DNA of 64,000 bases from Litoribacter populi (GTDB lineage Bacteria; Bacteroidota; Bacteroidia; Cytophagales; Cyclobacteriaceae): NCBI RefSeq assembly GCF_007483685.1, contig NZ_VMKN01000001.1, forward strand, positions 1,600,393-1,664,392. Direction: 5' to 3'. Made by a program: the position numbers and the translations under genes. Below, piece by piece: positions 1 through 9,380 of this stretch. Numbering within the stretch: position 1 is the first letter of the stretch; each line of letters starts with the position of its first letter. The notes below the pieces were generated by a model that was not told where the DNA came from, ran no database searches, and worked only from the letters and a program-made list of their open reading frames with translations.

Positions 1-155
1 AATTTCATTCATTGATTGCTTCCGGCCTTAGGTTTTCCTCATTGTCTGTCTCCACACTCCAAGCTAATAAATCCGGATATTAATTAAGTTCAGGTAGGTT
101 TTAAGGAACTGTGTGATGTTTCATAGGCGATTAATTTTGGGTTTTAAGCTTATAT

Positions 156-1154
156 TTATTTAACAATTTTTTCTGCTGTTTGGAGTCTGTTTAGGTCGAT
201 AGAATTGAAAAATTTATTGTTTGAATCCTCCAGCCATTCATCTTTCCATGGTGAATACGTTTTGGTCTCGATCTTAGTGGGTGTTATATCTACTATTCGA
301 AGAAATCCATTACAGCCTTCTCCGAAACCTTTTACACCCCGCTGGTAATTGGCTAAGTATTGATAAACCTCGTTACCATGCTCCCCTTCAGAGATAAGCT
401 GCCCATGGCCATCGTGTAACACATGCCCGGAATACACCATGAAAAAATTAGGGTGGCGCTTGACAAGCTTGTCCCAAATTTGGTCCCCGTCATTAACTGC
501 TTCAGGTCCTTCTCCTGAACCTACACCGTATCCATGTGCTCTCCAGTCATGGTCTTCACTTTGACGCTGCCCGTCAATATACATGTAGGCGTGGGTGATC
601 AAGATTGCCAAATGATCAAAATGCTTATGTACTATCTGATTAGCCCAATCCAACACTTTGTTCCTCGGGCCAAACTCAAGCGATAAAATCAGCCATTTCC
701 TGCCGAGGGCCTCAAAAGTGTGATAGGTGTTGTCAATTTTATCTTCTTCAAAGGCACCCTGAAGACCTGAATTGGACTTAAGCTTGTCCAATGGAAAGTA
801 TTTATTGGCTAAAGAACTATCACGAGTATCAGCAAACTTGTTGGGACCGCTTCCCATATCATGGTTGCCAAGACTTAGGGCGTAAGGAATTTTCCCATTT
901 ATTTTCTTGAAATATATTTGGGAAAGGGCCCATTCCGCAGGTGTGTTTCCCTGGGTGATGTCTCCCACATGAAGCACATAATCTATATTCTCATGGTTTT
1001 CAGCCAACCAGTCTAACTGGCTTTCCATGATTTCCGGGCAGGATTCAAGATAGGATTGGGTGTCTGGAAGTACCACCAGCCTTAATTTTTCCTCCTCAGC
1101 CTGCAGTAGGGATATTTTTAATAGGGCAATATATATTAATAATAATTTTTTCAC
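156..1154 (-). CDS. Secreted calcineurin-like metallophosphoesterase
   Basis: A 332-residue protein with a likely signal peptide (about residues 1-19), so exported. The metallophosphoesterase motifs are in order: D31-T-Q33, G64-D65, GNHD at 96-99, then a THAY segment near 187 and a GHVLHDGHG segment near 243. These residues bind the two metal ions in the calcineurin-like fold. The family hydrolyses phosphomonoesters or phosphodiesters; the substrate here is unknown. The start codon overlaps the stop of the upstream glycoside hydrolase by four bases (ATGA), so the two are probably translationally coupled. It is the last gene of a three-gene operon with a hydrolase and an esterase, which suggests that it removes phosphate-type decorations from a polysaccharide (inference). 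Family call is secure, role is not. Confidence 0.85.
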   Translation of the reverse strand: MKKLLLIYIALLKISLLQAEEEKLRLVVLPDTQSYLESCPEIMESQLDWLAENHENIDYVLHVGDITQGNTPAEWALSQIYFKKINGKIPYALSLGNHDMGSGPNKFADTRDSSLANKYFPLDKLKSNSGLQGAFEEDKIDNTYHTFEALGRKWLILSLEFGPRNKVLDWANQIVHKHFDHLAILITHAYMYIDGQRQSEDHDWRAHGYGVGSGEGPEAVNDGDQIWDKLVKRHPNFFMVYSGHVLHDGHGQLISEGEHGNEVYQYLANYQRGVKGFGEGCNGFLRIVDITPTKIETKTYSPWKDEWLEDSNNKFFNSIDLNRLQTAEKIVK

Positions 1155-2737
1155 TTTTCTGGAAATTCAAATCCTAGTTTCTCCAATCCTTCCTGAATCT
1201 CTGGAGCGCCCATAAAAAGCTCCCAGCCAAGACCTGATCTGTGGTTTTCAATCATGGCGACAATTGGTCCTTGGTCGATGGCCAAGTAGCGCTGGGGATA
1301 CCAGTCCTCCTCCGGGCTGAAGGCATCATAAAAGCCATATCTCCCAAAAACCTTCTCCCCATAGTTATAATACATGTTTTTGATCACATCCATAGATTCA
1401 TCAGGAGTGTATGGATAGCTCGAAAGTGCAGCGGTAGGTGTGATCACGCCCAGGTCGCTTCCCGGTTTGTGAGCCGAATAGCCATTTACCGAATAACTTG
1501 CCGTTAATCCCCACAAGTCTTCCCCATAACCATTGTATCCTTCAGGGTTTTCCACACACCAGGCTCTATTGATCAATGTGTGGTTTTTATTGTGCTCCCA
1601 ATAATCGGCGTATTTGTCTTTCAACCCTTTTGGGTTTAATCCTATGTAGGAATAATGAGCCCAGAATAATGGTCCACCCATTTCCTCGGCGCCATTATGC
1701 TTGAGTTCCAATTTATAGCCAAAAGGGGTTTTTTCTGTTTTAATATCTCCGCTTCTTGCCCAACCATTGTGGTAGACATCAGCAGGAACAGTATGGGTAG
1801 GAGAGGATGCTGCCAGTATATAGGTGATCATGGTTTCATCATATCCCAAAAGCGGGAAATTCATATCCCAGCCATAATTGGGAGACCAATGCCAGAATAG
1901 CACATCTTGACCACCTTGGGTATACCAGTCCCATTCCATCTCTTCCCAAAGTTGATTGATTTTGGAAGCAATCTGCTTTTCTTGGATGTTTCCATCTTTA
2001 TAATACTCCCTGACGGCCAAAAGTCCCTGCATCAGAAAGGCTGATTCAACTAGGTCTCCTCCATTGTCCTTTTCTCCGAAAGGCTTCACTTCCCCGGTTT
2101 CTCCATTGAGCCAGTGAGGCCAAATACCATGGAAACGGTCAGCTTCAGTCAGGAAATCCACAATTCTTTCAAATCGCTCCCTTCCTTCTTCCTTACTAAT
2201 CCAACCTCTTTCCAAGCCCGCCAATAAGCCGAAAAGACCAAAGCCGGAACCGCCCGTTGTAATGATGTGCTCATCGTTTTGAGGATATTCCCCATCCAGA
2301 TGGATTCTTTCTCTGGCCAAACCGGAATTTGGCTCTGCACCTTCCCAGAAGTATCTGAAAGTATAATAGGATACCATTTCGAGCAGCTCTTCATCCGAGA
2401 AGTCTTTCGTCTTGACTTCTTTAGTTCCAATAGTTTCCGCCTGCTCTGCTGTCGTAAAGGCTTCAACTTTGTAGTGAAGAGATAAATTGTTTCCTAAATC
2501 ATTGACAAAATCCAAATAGAGTGTGTCTTCCAAAGTGGCTCTTTCAGAAAAACTCTCCCCGTCTGAACTCACCATTACCCTATATTGCACTGCATTTGGG
2601 TGCTTGGGCCATTGTAATTCCACATGCCTATCATATCCAGTAGCCACAAGAGTACTGTTTTGATTATTGTCCTCGCATGTAAATGCTAGACAGGGGAGGA
2701 GAAAAACAAGTAGGAAAAGGGAATTAGCGTGCTTCAT
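1151..2737 (-). CDS. Glycoamylase-like (GH144-type) glycoside hydrolase with N-terminal FN3-like domain
   Basis: A 528-residue exported protein. The hydrophobic N-terminus ends in a cysteine near residue 21 (AFTC), possibly a relaxed Bacteroidota lipoprotein signal. Residues about 29-110 look like a fibronectin type III domain, and the rest matches the glycoamylase-like domain (PF10091 type): GGSGFGLFGLLAG around 162-174, HWSPNYGWDMNFPLLGYDE in the middle, and ITPTAALSSYPYTPDES near the C-terminus. Characterised members of this fold in Bacteroidota include GH144 endo-beta-1,2-glucanases; others are annotated only as glucoamylase family. It lies five bases after the esterase gene and overlaps the phosphoesterase gene by four bases. 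Beta-1,2-glucan is a plausible but unproven substrate. Confidence 0.85.
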   Translation of the reverse strand: MKHANSLFLLVFLLPCLAFTCEDNNQNSTLVATGYDRHVELQWPKHPNAVQYRVMVSSDGESFSERATLEDTLYLDFVNDLGNNLSLHYKVEAFTTAEQAETIGTKEVKTKDFSDEELLEMVSYYTFRYFWEGAEPNSGLARERIHLDGEYPQNDEHIITTGGSGFGLFGLLAGLERGWISKEEGRERFERIVDFLTEADRFHGIWPHWLNGETGEVKPFGEKDNGGDLVESAFLMQGLLAVREYYKDGNIQEKQIASKINQLWEEMEWDWYTQGGQDVLFWHWSPNYGWDMNFPLLGYDETMITYILAASSPTHTVPADVYHNGWARSGDIKTEKTPFGYKLELKHNGAEEMGGPLFWAHYSYIGLNPKGLKDKYADYWEHNKNHTLINRAWCVENPEGYNGYGEDLWGLTASYSVNGYSAHKPGSDLGVITPTAALSSYPYTPDESMDVIKNMYYNYGEKVFGRYGFYDAFSPEEDWYPQRYLAIDQGPIVAMIENHRSGLGWELFMGAPEIQEGLEKLGFEFPEK

Positions 2738-2742
2738 GAATG

Positions 2743-3540
2743 TTATTTTAAGGTTTTAGAAAATAGCCAGGGCAATAGTTCCGGCATTTCAAATGTCGGA
2801 TCCCAGGCATTGTGGTTGGCATCCGGAAATTCAGTGTAGGTGACGTCTGAATCAAGTTCCTGCAGCTTTTTGTAAATTCTTTGACTCAACACCACAGGCA
2901 CCACATCATCCTGTGCGCCGTGGGTAATCCAAATACTCGTGTTATCAGCATAATTCTCGGCAAGGTCCAAGTTACCTCCTCCGCAAATGGCGATTGCAGC
3001 AGCATATTTTTCAGGATATCTTCCCAAAGTTTCAAAGGTTCCAAATCCACCCATGGAAAGCCCCATTATATAAACCCTATCGGTGTCTACATTTTCTTCG
3101 CTGATCAGCTTTTCTACAAGTTCATTGACCAGGGTGAGCTGTTCGGATGGTTTCTGTATAGATTGGTTGAAATCAGGGTCTCCTTCTCCAAAAAGCTCAT
3201 CCCGAATACTGATATCGATCCAGTATTTGTCCTCCGGGCACTGAGGAAAAACCACTATAGCGGGGTGATTTTGGCGGTTTTCAAGGAAAAGGGCGCTTCC
3301 ATGAGTAAGCTGTTTTTCATTGTCTGAACCTCTTTCTCCTGCACCATGCAGGAACATTACCAGAGGATAAGCCTGAGAACCGTCATAACCTTCCGGGAAG
3401 AGGATGCGGTATCTCAGGCTATCATTTGCTTGGTTAATGTATATTTCTTTCTCAAAAGCCTCAGACTGGCCTTTGGCTTGAAAAACTACCAGCAGGGAGA
3501 CTGCCAGCACAGCGACAATATGTAATGCCATTGTATTCAT
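2743..3540 (-). CDS. Secreted alpha/beta-hydrolase esterase (CE1/dienelactone hydrolase-like)
   Basis: 265 residues with a signal peptide (about 1-24, cleavage near AKGQ). The nucleophile elbow GLSMGG is at 160-165 (Ser162), an oxyanion-type HGAGERG lies at 65-71, and Asp (HGAQDD, about 213) and His (DANHNAWDP, about 245) complete the triad. This layout is typical of small polysaccharide-linked esterases and phospholipase/carboxylesterase proteins in Bacteroidota. It is the first gene of the operon with the glycoside hydrolase (5-bp gap) and metallophosphoesterase. A structured element lies 46-97 bases upstream of the start. It may remove acyl groups from the glycan attacked by the neighbour (inference). 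Confidence 0.85.
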   Translation of the reverse strand: MNTMALHIVAVLAVSLLVVFQAKGQSEAFEKEIYINQANDSLRYRILFPEGYDGSQAYPLVMFLHGAGERGSDNEKQLTHGSALFLENRQNHPAIVVFPQCPEDKYWIDISIRDELFGEGDPDFNQSIQKPSEQLTLVNELVEKLISEENVDTDRVYIMGLSMGGFGTFETLGRYPEKYAAAIAICGGGNLDLAENYADNTSIWITHGAQDDVVPVVLSQRIYKKLQELDSDVTYTEFPDANHNAWDPTFEMPELLPWLFSKTLK

Positions 3541-3945
3541 ATATCAAAAATTGGATGTTATGCCATCAATATTAAAAGCCTTCTTGATTGCTGAAAGGCT
3601 CCTGAAACTTGGTGCTTCAGGGCCTTATAAAGCAATCGGTTTACAGCTAGGTCTGATAGGTAATAGGTTGTATTCTGAATATTTTGTTTGGTGTTCCTGA
3701 TTTCAATTTCAATCGTTTGCGTTGAATATTAATCCAGTTCAAAATTTAGGCGAAAAGCAAGAAAAGACATTAAAAAAATGAGAATAACTCCTAATTATGG
3801 CAGGTTTGAATAGCTTTTTTTATAGGTAGATTTCACTCTTTAATACCACTAAAAAACAGCTTTATAAGAAAATATGAGCGGGTTTTTACTTTTTATTCCC
3901 CTTTTAATACTAAAGCTTAAAATGAGGGGAAAGTTTTGGCAAAAG
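3541..3945. other. Intergenic region between the 7TM receptor gene and the esterase operon
   Basis: About 405 bases without a credible coding frame. It is AT-rich except for the stem-loop at 3586-3637. It lies downstream of the 7TM receptor gene and upstream of the esterase, so the operon promoter should be here, but I could not identify a convincing -7 element. Confidence 0.5.
3586..3637 (-). promoter_or_regulatory. Two-tier stem-loop in the leader of the esterase operon
   Basis: Outer stem GATTGCT (3586-3592) with AGCAATC (3631-3637). Inner stem AGGC-CCTGAA (3596-3606) with TTCAGG-GCCT (3616-3625) with one bulged base; asymmetric internal loop between the tiers and a 9-base apical loop. 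It ends 46 bases before the esterase start codon, so it would sit in the 5' untranslated leader if transcription starts further upstream. No T-run follows on the minus strand, so a simple terminator for the preceding receptor gene is less likely. Function is unknown. Confidence 0.45.
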
Positions 3946-5847
3946 TCAGTTTTTGGGAATCAGGGGGTGTCCAGTTTTCACCACGTCTTGGTCGATAATA
4001 ATATCTTTCCAATCCGCTTTTTCGGACTTACTATCAACTAACATTGATTTTACCTTTTTGCGGAAACTCCAAATAGTATTCTTTCGGACATCCAACTGTT
4101 CGGATAGCTGTTCCAAAGTCCAGTGCTGGCCGGAAATGATGGTATAGGCAATGAAAAAAGCTTTCTCCAACGGAAATCTAACACCATGAAAAGCAGTCCC
4201 GGCAGTAACGCTTTCTATATAACCACACTTACTGCAACGCCGGGTAAATAGCTTTGGTCCGTTGGAACACTTGTGGTTTCCACAGCTTCTACAATGAAAG
4301 GCTTTTGCCCATTTCAGTTCTTCCAAATATCTAAAACAGGCCGAACTGTCAGGGAAGATGTTGGAAAACTCCTCATGGGTTAAGGTGTCATTGTCCAGCC
4401 TCGCCTGAAAGGACTGTTTGATACTGCTCTTGAGTTTCCAGTTGTCCCTGTCCAAAAGTGCATTAATACGCTTGATCTCCTCATCCTTTTCTATGAGCTG
4501 GGAGTTGAAGGATTCCAGAAGCAGATTCTTGGATTCCAGTTCCTTGGTGCGCTCCTGTACTTTCTCCTCGAGTTCCCGGTTAACTTTTTCTTTTAAGGCG
4601 TAATTGGACTTCATCTGGTCCAAGGACCTTCTCAGCGCCAGATCCTTGTTTTTCTTCAGTATCCTAATCCGGTCACCCAAGGCGAATGTCAATAGTAACA
4701 TTTCCACCAAAAACGCCAAGTGAAGGCTGTAGTAAATCAGGGTGTAATGCTGGATAACCGCCGCATTGGAAAGCACCTTGATGGCCATTCCAATAAAGAG
4801 TACCCCATAGGCAATTACGAAAAACCGAACTACCTTGTAGCCTTTTGACCAAATGTAAATACTGCTGTAAAAGATCAGAAAGAAAGGAATAACATCATAA
4901 TACCTGATCTCAAACCAGGTAGGATTTACGAAGATGCCCATCAGAAACAGGACAGTCTTCATCCCCAATACCACCAAGAGTGCCTTATGGAGAAATTTTG
5001 CCCTAGTATTGGTGCTGAGAAAACGTATCGAAAACAGGGTGGCCCAAAGCACTATTGAGTAGCTAAAAATGCCGTTGGCAATCTGGTTCCAGGAGGGCGA
5101 ATTGGGCCATAGGTACTGAAAGGCGATCCCGTCCACGCACATGGCGTAGATCCCAACACTCAATAGATAAAATGTGTAGTAAAGGTATTTGACCTCCCTG
5201 ACGGCAAAATAAACCAGGATATTGTACAGAGCAATGATCATGATCATGCCGTAAAACAAGCCGTAAATGAAGTACTCATTTAAAGCGTAATAAAGAAACC
5301 TGTTTAAAGACCTGATTGCAATGCGGATATCGGCCTTTTGTGAACTTTGGATTTTTATATAGTAGTGATCAATCCCTATGCTCCCATTGTCGAGGATCAG
5401 CTCAAAGTTTTTATGGATAAAATTTCTATCATGAAAGGGCAGACCGTCACCCATTCTTACTATTTGGTAATTGCCCTTTTCATCGGGGGCAAAGACCTCG
5501 ATCAGGTCAATCGTCTGATCATAAAATTCCATCACCCATTTCTTGGAGCTATTTGGAGTTTTCTCAATGGAAAGCTTTACCCAATAGGTGCTTGAGGTTT
5601 CGAAATCGCTTTTGGAAACCCCCGGCCTGATTTTAAAATTTCCCTGGAACTTAGGCGCCTTTACCTCGGCTAAAGTCAGACTACCGGTGGTATCTTCGAA
5701 GTATGGAAGTTTTTCTATTGAGAAAATCCTCTCCTCCAAGTTATCGTCGATTTTGAGCGTAGCCTTTTCACTGGACTTTTGGGCAAAGGCCATGGTGCAG
5801 ATCAATAGAAATGCACATGTCAAAAGTCGCTGAAAGGTTATACTCAT
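3946..5847 (-). CDS. 7TMR-DISM receptor fused to coiled coil and transposase-type zinc ribbon/HTH
   Basis: 633 residues. A signal peptide (1-22) precedes an extracellular 7TMR-DISM beta-sandwich-like domain (about 40-180). Seven hydrophobic segments span about 190-395. A long charged coiled coil follows (about 400-475; ELEEKVQERTKELESK). The C-terminus carries a four-cysteine zinc ribbon, C519-x2-C522 and C538-x2-C541, then a helical region (about 555-605) containing WTLEQLSEQLDVRKNTIW, which reads as a helix-turn-helix. This ribbon plus HTH resembles the N-terminal part of IS1595-type transposases, but no transposase catalytic domain follows. Family knowledge: DISM receptors usually end in kinase, cyclase or DNA-binding outputs. 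Inference: a membrane-tethered DNA-binding sensor. The gene is monocistronic and ligand and targets are unknown. Confidence 0.8.
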   Translation of the reverse strand: MSITFQRLLTCAFLLICTMAFAQKSSEKATLKIDDNLEERIFSIEKLPYFEDTTGSLTLAEVKAPKFQGNFKIRPGVSKSDFETSSTYWVKLSIEKTPNSSKKWVMEFYDQTIDLIEVFAPDEKGNYQIVRMGDGLPFHDRNFIHKNFELILDNGSIGIDHYYIKIQSSQKADIRIAIRSLNRFLYYALNEYFIYGLFYGMIMIIALYNILVYFAVREVKYLYYTFYLLSVGIYAMCVDGIAFQYLWPNSPSWNQIANGIFSYSIVLWATLFSIRFLSTNTRAKFLHKALLVVLGMKTVLFLMGIFVNPTWFEIRYYDVIPFFLIFYSSIYIWSKGYKVVRFFVIAYGVLFIGMAIKVLSNAAVIQHYTLIYYSLHLAFLVEMLLLTFALGDRIRILKKNKDLALRRSLDQMKSNYALKEKVNRELEEKVQERTKELESKNLLLESFNSQLIEKDEEIKRINALLDRDNWKLKSSIKQSFQARLDNDTLTHEEFSNIFPDSSACFRYLEELKWAKAFHCRSCGNHKCSNGPKLFTRRCSKCGYIESVTAGTAFHGVRFPLEKAFFIAYTIISGQHWTLEQLSEQLDVRKNTIWSFRKKVKSMLVDSKSEKADWKDIIIDQDVVKTGHPLIPKN

Positions 5848-5975
5848 GTATGGGTGTGGTAGGATTTTTCAAAGATAAAGATGATGGTTTTTATTTTGCC
5901 ATGCAAGGCAGGAAGAAATCTTGGTATTTTGGTAAAAACGCGGCTTTTAGGGATTTAGTACGAAACAGAAAAAGC

Positions 5976-5983
5976 TATATTTG
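5976..5983 (+). promoter_or_regulatory. Bacteroidota -7 element (TATATTTG) upstream of flavin reductase gene
   Basis: TATATTTG matches the Bacteroidota -7 consensus TAnnTTTG and ends 27 bases before the start codon at 6011. No clear -33 TTTG was seen at the expected distance, so the call rests on the -7 match and position. Confidence 0.45.
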
Positions 5984-6010
5984 GGTAGTTATAAAAATTG
6001 AAAGCTATTT

Positions 6011-6904
6011 ATGATGAAAATTATAGACCCAAAAAACGTATCTACAGGAGAATTTCATAGTTACATGCTCGGCGCAATCGCTCCAAGACCGATTGCATTC
6101 GCAAGTACGGTGGACAAGGAGGGCAATGTAAACCTCAGCCCTTTCAGTTTTTTTAATGCCTTTGGATCCAATCCTCCGGTGGTGGTGTTCAGTCCCGCTC
6201 GTCGGGTGAGAGATAACTCCACTAAGCATACTTTGGAAAATGTACATGAAGTTTCCGAAGTGGTCATCAACATTGTTAATTACAAAATGGTGGAACAAAT
6301 GTCCTTGGCATCCACTGAGTATGATAAAGGAGTAAATGAATTTTTGAAGGCGGGCTTTACCGAAGTGAAGTCTGAATTAGTGAAGCCTCCTAGGGTTGCT
6401 GAGGCACCGGTAGCCTTTGAATGCAAAGTTCTGCAGGTATTGCCTGTAGGTGAGGGTGGGGGAGCTGCCAATCTTGTAATCTGTGAAATATTACTGGCTC
6501 ACATTGATGAAAATATATTGGATACTCAGGGGAAAATAGATCCGTTCAAATTGGATCCCGTGGCTAGAATGGGCGGAGATTGGTATTGCCGTGCAAGTGG
6601 GGAGTCGCTCTTTGAAATTCCGAAGCCATTGCGAACCAAAGGTATCGGCGTCGACAATATTCCTGCAGGGATAAGAGATAGCGTGGTTTTGACCGGTAAT
6701 AATCTCGGCCGATTAGGGAATGTTGAAAAACTTCCAACCGGTGAAGAAGTGGAAGAGTTTGCCCATAAACCGGAATTACAGGAGATTCGAACCCGCTTCC
6801 AAAATGACCAGGAAAGCTACCTATTTCATCTCCACCAACTCGCTCAAGAATATATTCTACAAGGAGATGTGGATGGAGCCTGGAAGGTTTTATTGCAGCA
6901 TTAA
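6011..6904 (+). CDS. Flavin reductase-like FMN-binding protein (DIM6/NTAB family)
   Basis: 297 residues, no signal peptide, cytoplasmic. The N-terminal part has the split-barrel flavin reductase signature: PRPIAFASTVDKEGNVNLSP near 25-44, then SFFNAFGSNPPVVVFSP and the ARRVRDNSTKHT stretch that contacts FMN in relatives. Members bind FMN and reduce or oxidise small substrates; the precise reaction is unknown. Two ATGs are adjacent at the start (6011 and 6014) and either could be used. It has its own promoter and a strong shared terminator downstream, so it is probably a single-gene unit. Confidence 0.85.
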   Translation: MMKIIDPKNVSTGEFHSYMLGAIAPRPIAFASTVDKEGNVNLSPFSFFNAFGSNPPVVVFSPARRVRDNSTKHTLENVHEVSEVVINIVNYKMVEQMSLASTEYDKGVNEFLKAGFTEVKSELVKPPRVAEAPVAFECKVLQVLPVGEGGGAANLVICEILLAHIDENILDTQGKIDPFKLDPVARMGGDWYCRASGESLFEIPKPLRTKGIGVDNIPAGIRDSVVLTGNNLGRLGNVEKLPTGEEVEEFAHKPELQEIRTRFQNDQESYLFHLHQLAQEYILQGDVDGAWKVLLQH

Positions 6905-6913
6905 AATACACAT

Positions 6914-6955
6914 AAAAAAAGCGGCCACCTCAGTTTTGAGGTGGCCGCTTTTTTT
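6914..6955. terminator. Bidirectional rho-independent terminator
   Basis: Perfect stem: seven A, then GCGGCCACCTCA, loop GTTT, TGAGGTGGCCGC and seven T. Because the A-run and T-run are symmetric it can stop both the flavin reductase transcript and the convergent sppA transcript. Confidence 0.95.
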
Positions 6956-6992
6956 GTTCCGTTTTCGGTCTACTGTCTAACCTCTTCTATCT

Positions 6993-8759
6993 CTATTTAA
7001 TCTCAATATCAAATGGAAGCCTCACCATGATTCCATCGTAACTCTTGATTCTCTCAAGTTGCTGGTAGAGGTAAAATTGCTCCCCACCAAGCTTGAATTT
7101 CATATATCGGTTTTGGACATCTCTGGAAAATTCGCTCAAGAATCTCTCAATAAACGTTTTTTGCTCAGGGAAATACAGAACTCTAAAATCATCCGCTACT
7201 CCAGCTTTTTCTGCGGCAATCCGCACCGCATCATCCAAACCACCAAGTACATCCACCAAACCATTTTCTTTGGCCTGTAAACCACTCCATACTCGTCCGG
7301 AAGCGATTTCCATCACCTGTTCTTTGGTCATGTTTCTGCCATCGGCCACCCTTTGAAGGAAAGTTTCATAGCCATCCTCGACTTGGTTTTGAACGATTTG
7401 CTTTTCTGCCGGAGAGATTGGGCGGGTAGGGTTCATAAAGTCTGAAAATTCTCCAGTGCCCACCTCGTCCGTAGTGATGCCTAGCTTATTATTCAACAAA
7501 CCTTCCATATTAAACCAAAGTCCGAAAATACCAATAGAACCGGTTATGGTGTTTGGCTGTGCTACGATGGTATCGGCAGGTGCTGAGATATAGTAACCTC
7601 CCGAGGCAGCAAGTTCGGACATGGAAGCGATTACAGGCTTTTCCTTCTTGGCCTCCGCCATTTCTCTCCATATTACATCTGAAGCTAATATTGATCCTCC
7701 TGGACTATTGACTCTCAAAACTATTGCTTTGATGTCCATATCTTTTCTGGCTTTTCGAAGTTCGTTTGCAAATTTACGACTCCCAATTGACCCTTCGCTA
7801 TCACCGGATACAATTTCACCCTCAGCTACAATCACTGCAATTCGATTTCTAGAAGACCTGTTTGTGGTCTCCGTAGTTTTATTAATATTAGTTACATTGA
7901 CGGTACGAATATCATCATCTTCTCCAATTCCCAGCTTATCCCTTAAAAGATTGCCGACCTGATCATTGTACCAAAGACCGTCAATGAGTTTGAGGTCAAG
8001 AGCATCCTGGTTTTTGCGCACAAGCATTTGGTCGTTGATCTCTTTCAGGCGGGAATATTCAATGTTTCTGTTCTCAGAAATCTTTTGAAGAGCAAAATCA
8101 TTGAGATCATTCAGAAAAACAGCTGTCTGCAGTCTATTCTCTTCACTCATTTTTTCAAGCATAAATGGCTCTACAGCACTTTTAAACTCCCCAACCCTAA
8201 AAATAACAGGTTCGATTTCCAGCTTCTTGAACATATTTGTGAAGAAAATAGATGTTGAGGATAACCCGTTAAACTCCATCGCTCCCATAGGATTGAGGTA
8301 AATTTCGTCAGCAACCGATGAAAGGAAATAACCACCTTCAGTGAAAATTTCCCCATACGATACGATAAACTTGCCTGACTCTTTAAATGCTTCCAATTCA
8401 TTGCGCAATTCCAACAACAACGCAGGTCCACCTCCAAGCATTACCCCAGTTTGAAGGTAGATACCTTTGATATTATCATTATCTTTGGCTGTCCTGATAG
8501 CCGTCTTTAGCTCATTGAGCCCTACGGATGGTACAGATGAAAATGGACCAATAGATGGTACGGCAAAGGGATCTTCCAATGCTCGTTCCACGAGAAGCTT
8601 GTTTTCCAAATTAATGTGGAGAAGGGTGTGGTCCTTAATGTTGACTTTATCTTCCGAAGAGGCCATTATGCCTATAAAACCTATGAAGATAAAGAAGGCA
8701 ATGACCGTAAATAGGAGCAAGCCTACAATGGTAGCCAAGACATTACTTAAAAATCGCAT
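6993..8759 (-). CDS. sppA: Signal peptide peptidase SppA (67K type)
   Basis: 588 residues, the length of the long duplicated-domain SppA. One membrane anchor lies at about 9-32. The serine protease S49 catalytic pair is visible: Lys193 in EFKSAVEPF within the first repeat and Ser386 in [10 protein letters not shown] within the second. The segment LRVNSPGGS near 348-356 forms the oxyanion region. The enzyme cuts remnant signal peptides and other peptides in the membrane facing the periplasm. It is transcribed alone, divergent from folK with an 81-base gap, and ends at the shared terminator. Confidence 0.95.
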   Translation of the reverse strand: MRFLSNVLATIVGLLLFTVIAFFIFIGFIGIMASSEDKVNIKDHTLLHINLENKLLVERALEDPFAVPSIGPFSSVPSVGLNELKTAIRTAKDNDNIKGIYLQTGVMLGGGPALLLELRNELEAFKESGKFIVSYGEIFTEGGYFLSSVADEIYLNPMGAMEFNGLSSTSIFFTNMFKKLEIEPVIFRVGEFKSAVEPFMLEKMSEENRLQTAVFLNDLNDFALQKISENRNIEYSRLKEINDQMLVRKNQDALDLKLIDGLWYNDQVGNLLRDKLGIGEDDDIRTVNVTNINKTTETTNRSSRNRIAVIVAEGEIVSGDSEGSIGSRKFANELRKARKDMDIKAIVLRVNSPGGSILASDVIWREMAEAKKEKPVIASMSELAASGGYYISAPADTIVAQPNTITGSIGIFGLWFNMEGLLNNKLGITTDEVGTGEFSDFMNPTRPISPAEKQIVQNQVEDGYETFLQRVADGRNMTKEQVMEIASGRVWSGLQAKENGLVDVLGGLDDAVRIAAEKAGVADDFRVLYFPEQKTFIERFLSEFSRDVQNRYMKFKLGGEQFYLYQQLERIKSYDGIMVRLPFDIEIK

Positions 8760-8840
8760 AAGAAGGATTGATTAATTTAATAGTCGAAATTAATTCTTTT
8801 TTTGTGAAAACCTGCTATTAATTACACTATAAACACCTAT

Positions 8841-9323
8841 ATGAGTCAAGTAGTTTTATTGCTGGGGGGAAATATCGGGGATAGGTTGAATTATCTTTCT
8901 TTGGCCCGGATGGAGCTCGAAAAGGTGTTTCCTTTTAAACAAACCTCCTCAATTTATGAAACAGCCGCCTGGGGTGGCAACTCCAAACAACCTTATCTAA
9001 ATCAGCTGATAATTGTGGAAACCGAAACAAGTCCTGAATCAGTCTTGGATAAAACTCAAGAGATAGAGTTAAGACTCAATCGGACCAGGGAGGTCAAATG
9101 GGGAGATCGCACAATGGATATCGATCTGATTTATTACGATGATCTTATAATAAATACTGATCGGTTGAAACTCCCTCATCCCCTTTTGCAGGAAAGGAGA
9201 TTCCTCTTAATTCCTCTTTTGGAAGTTCTGCCGGATTTTGTCCACCCCATTCTCGGGAAAAATACCAGGGAGTTGCTCGCTGAATGTATAGATGAAGGAA
9301 AAGTATCGAAACTTATACCTTAA
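8841..9323 (+). CDS. folK: 2-amino-4-hydroxy-6-hydroxymethyldihydropteridine diphosphokinase
   Basis: 160 residues, normal for HPPK. It transfers pyrophosphate from ATP to 6-hydroxymethyl-dihydropterin in folate synthesis. Diagnostic motifs: LLLGGNIGDR at the N-terminus, YETAAWG near 41-47, the loop with EIELRLNRTREVKWGDR, the metal-binding DIDLIYYDD, and the C-terminal HPLLQERRFLLIPL. Cytoplasmic. Followed within about 20 bases by a terminator. Confidence 0.96.
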   Translation: MSQVVLLLGGNIGDRLNYLSLARMELEKVFPFKQTSSIYETAAWGGNSKQPYLNQLIIVETETSPESVLDKTQEIELRLNRTREVKWGDRTMDIDLIYYDDLIINTDRLKLPHPLLQERRFLLIPLLEVLPDFVHPILGKNTRELLAECIDEGKVSKLIP

Positions 9324-9341
9324 TCATCAAAAGTTAAAAAG

Positions 9342-9370
9342 AAAGACCGAGTTTCTCCGCCCGGTCTTTT
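9342..9370 (+). terminator. Terminator downstream of folK
   Basis: Stem AAAGACCG (9342-9349) with CGGTCTTT (9362-9369), loop of 12 bases, ending in four T. The preceding A-rich stretch lets it work weakly for the convergent gene too. Confidence 0.8.
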
Positions 9371-9380
9371 CAAGTTAAAA

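Noticed and set aside
1-155. Possible gene end at the left edge
   Set aside because: No frame with protein-like composition; nothing supported.
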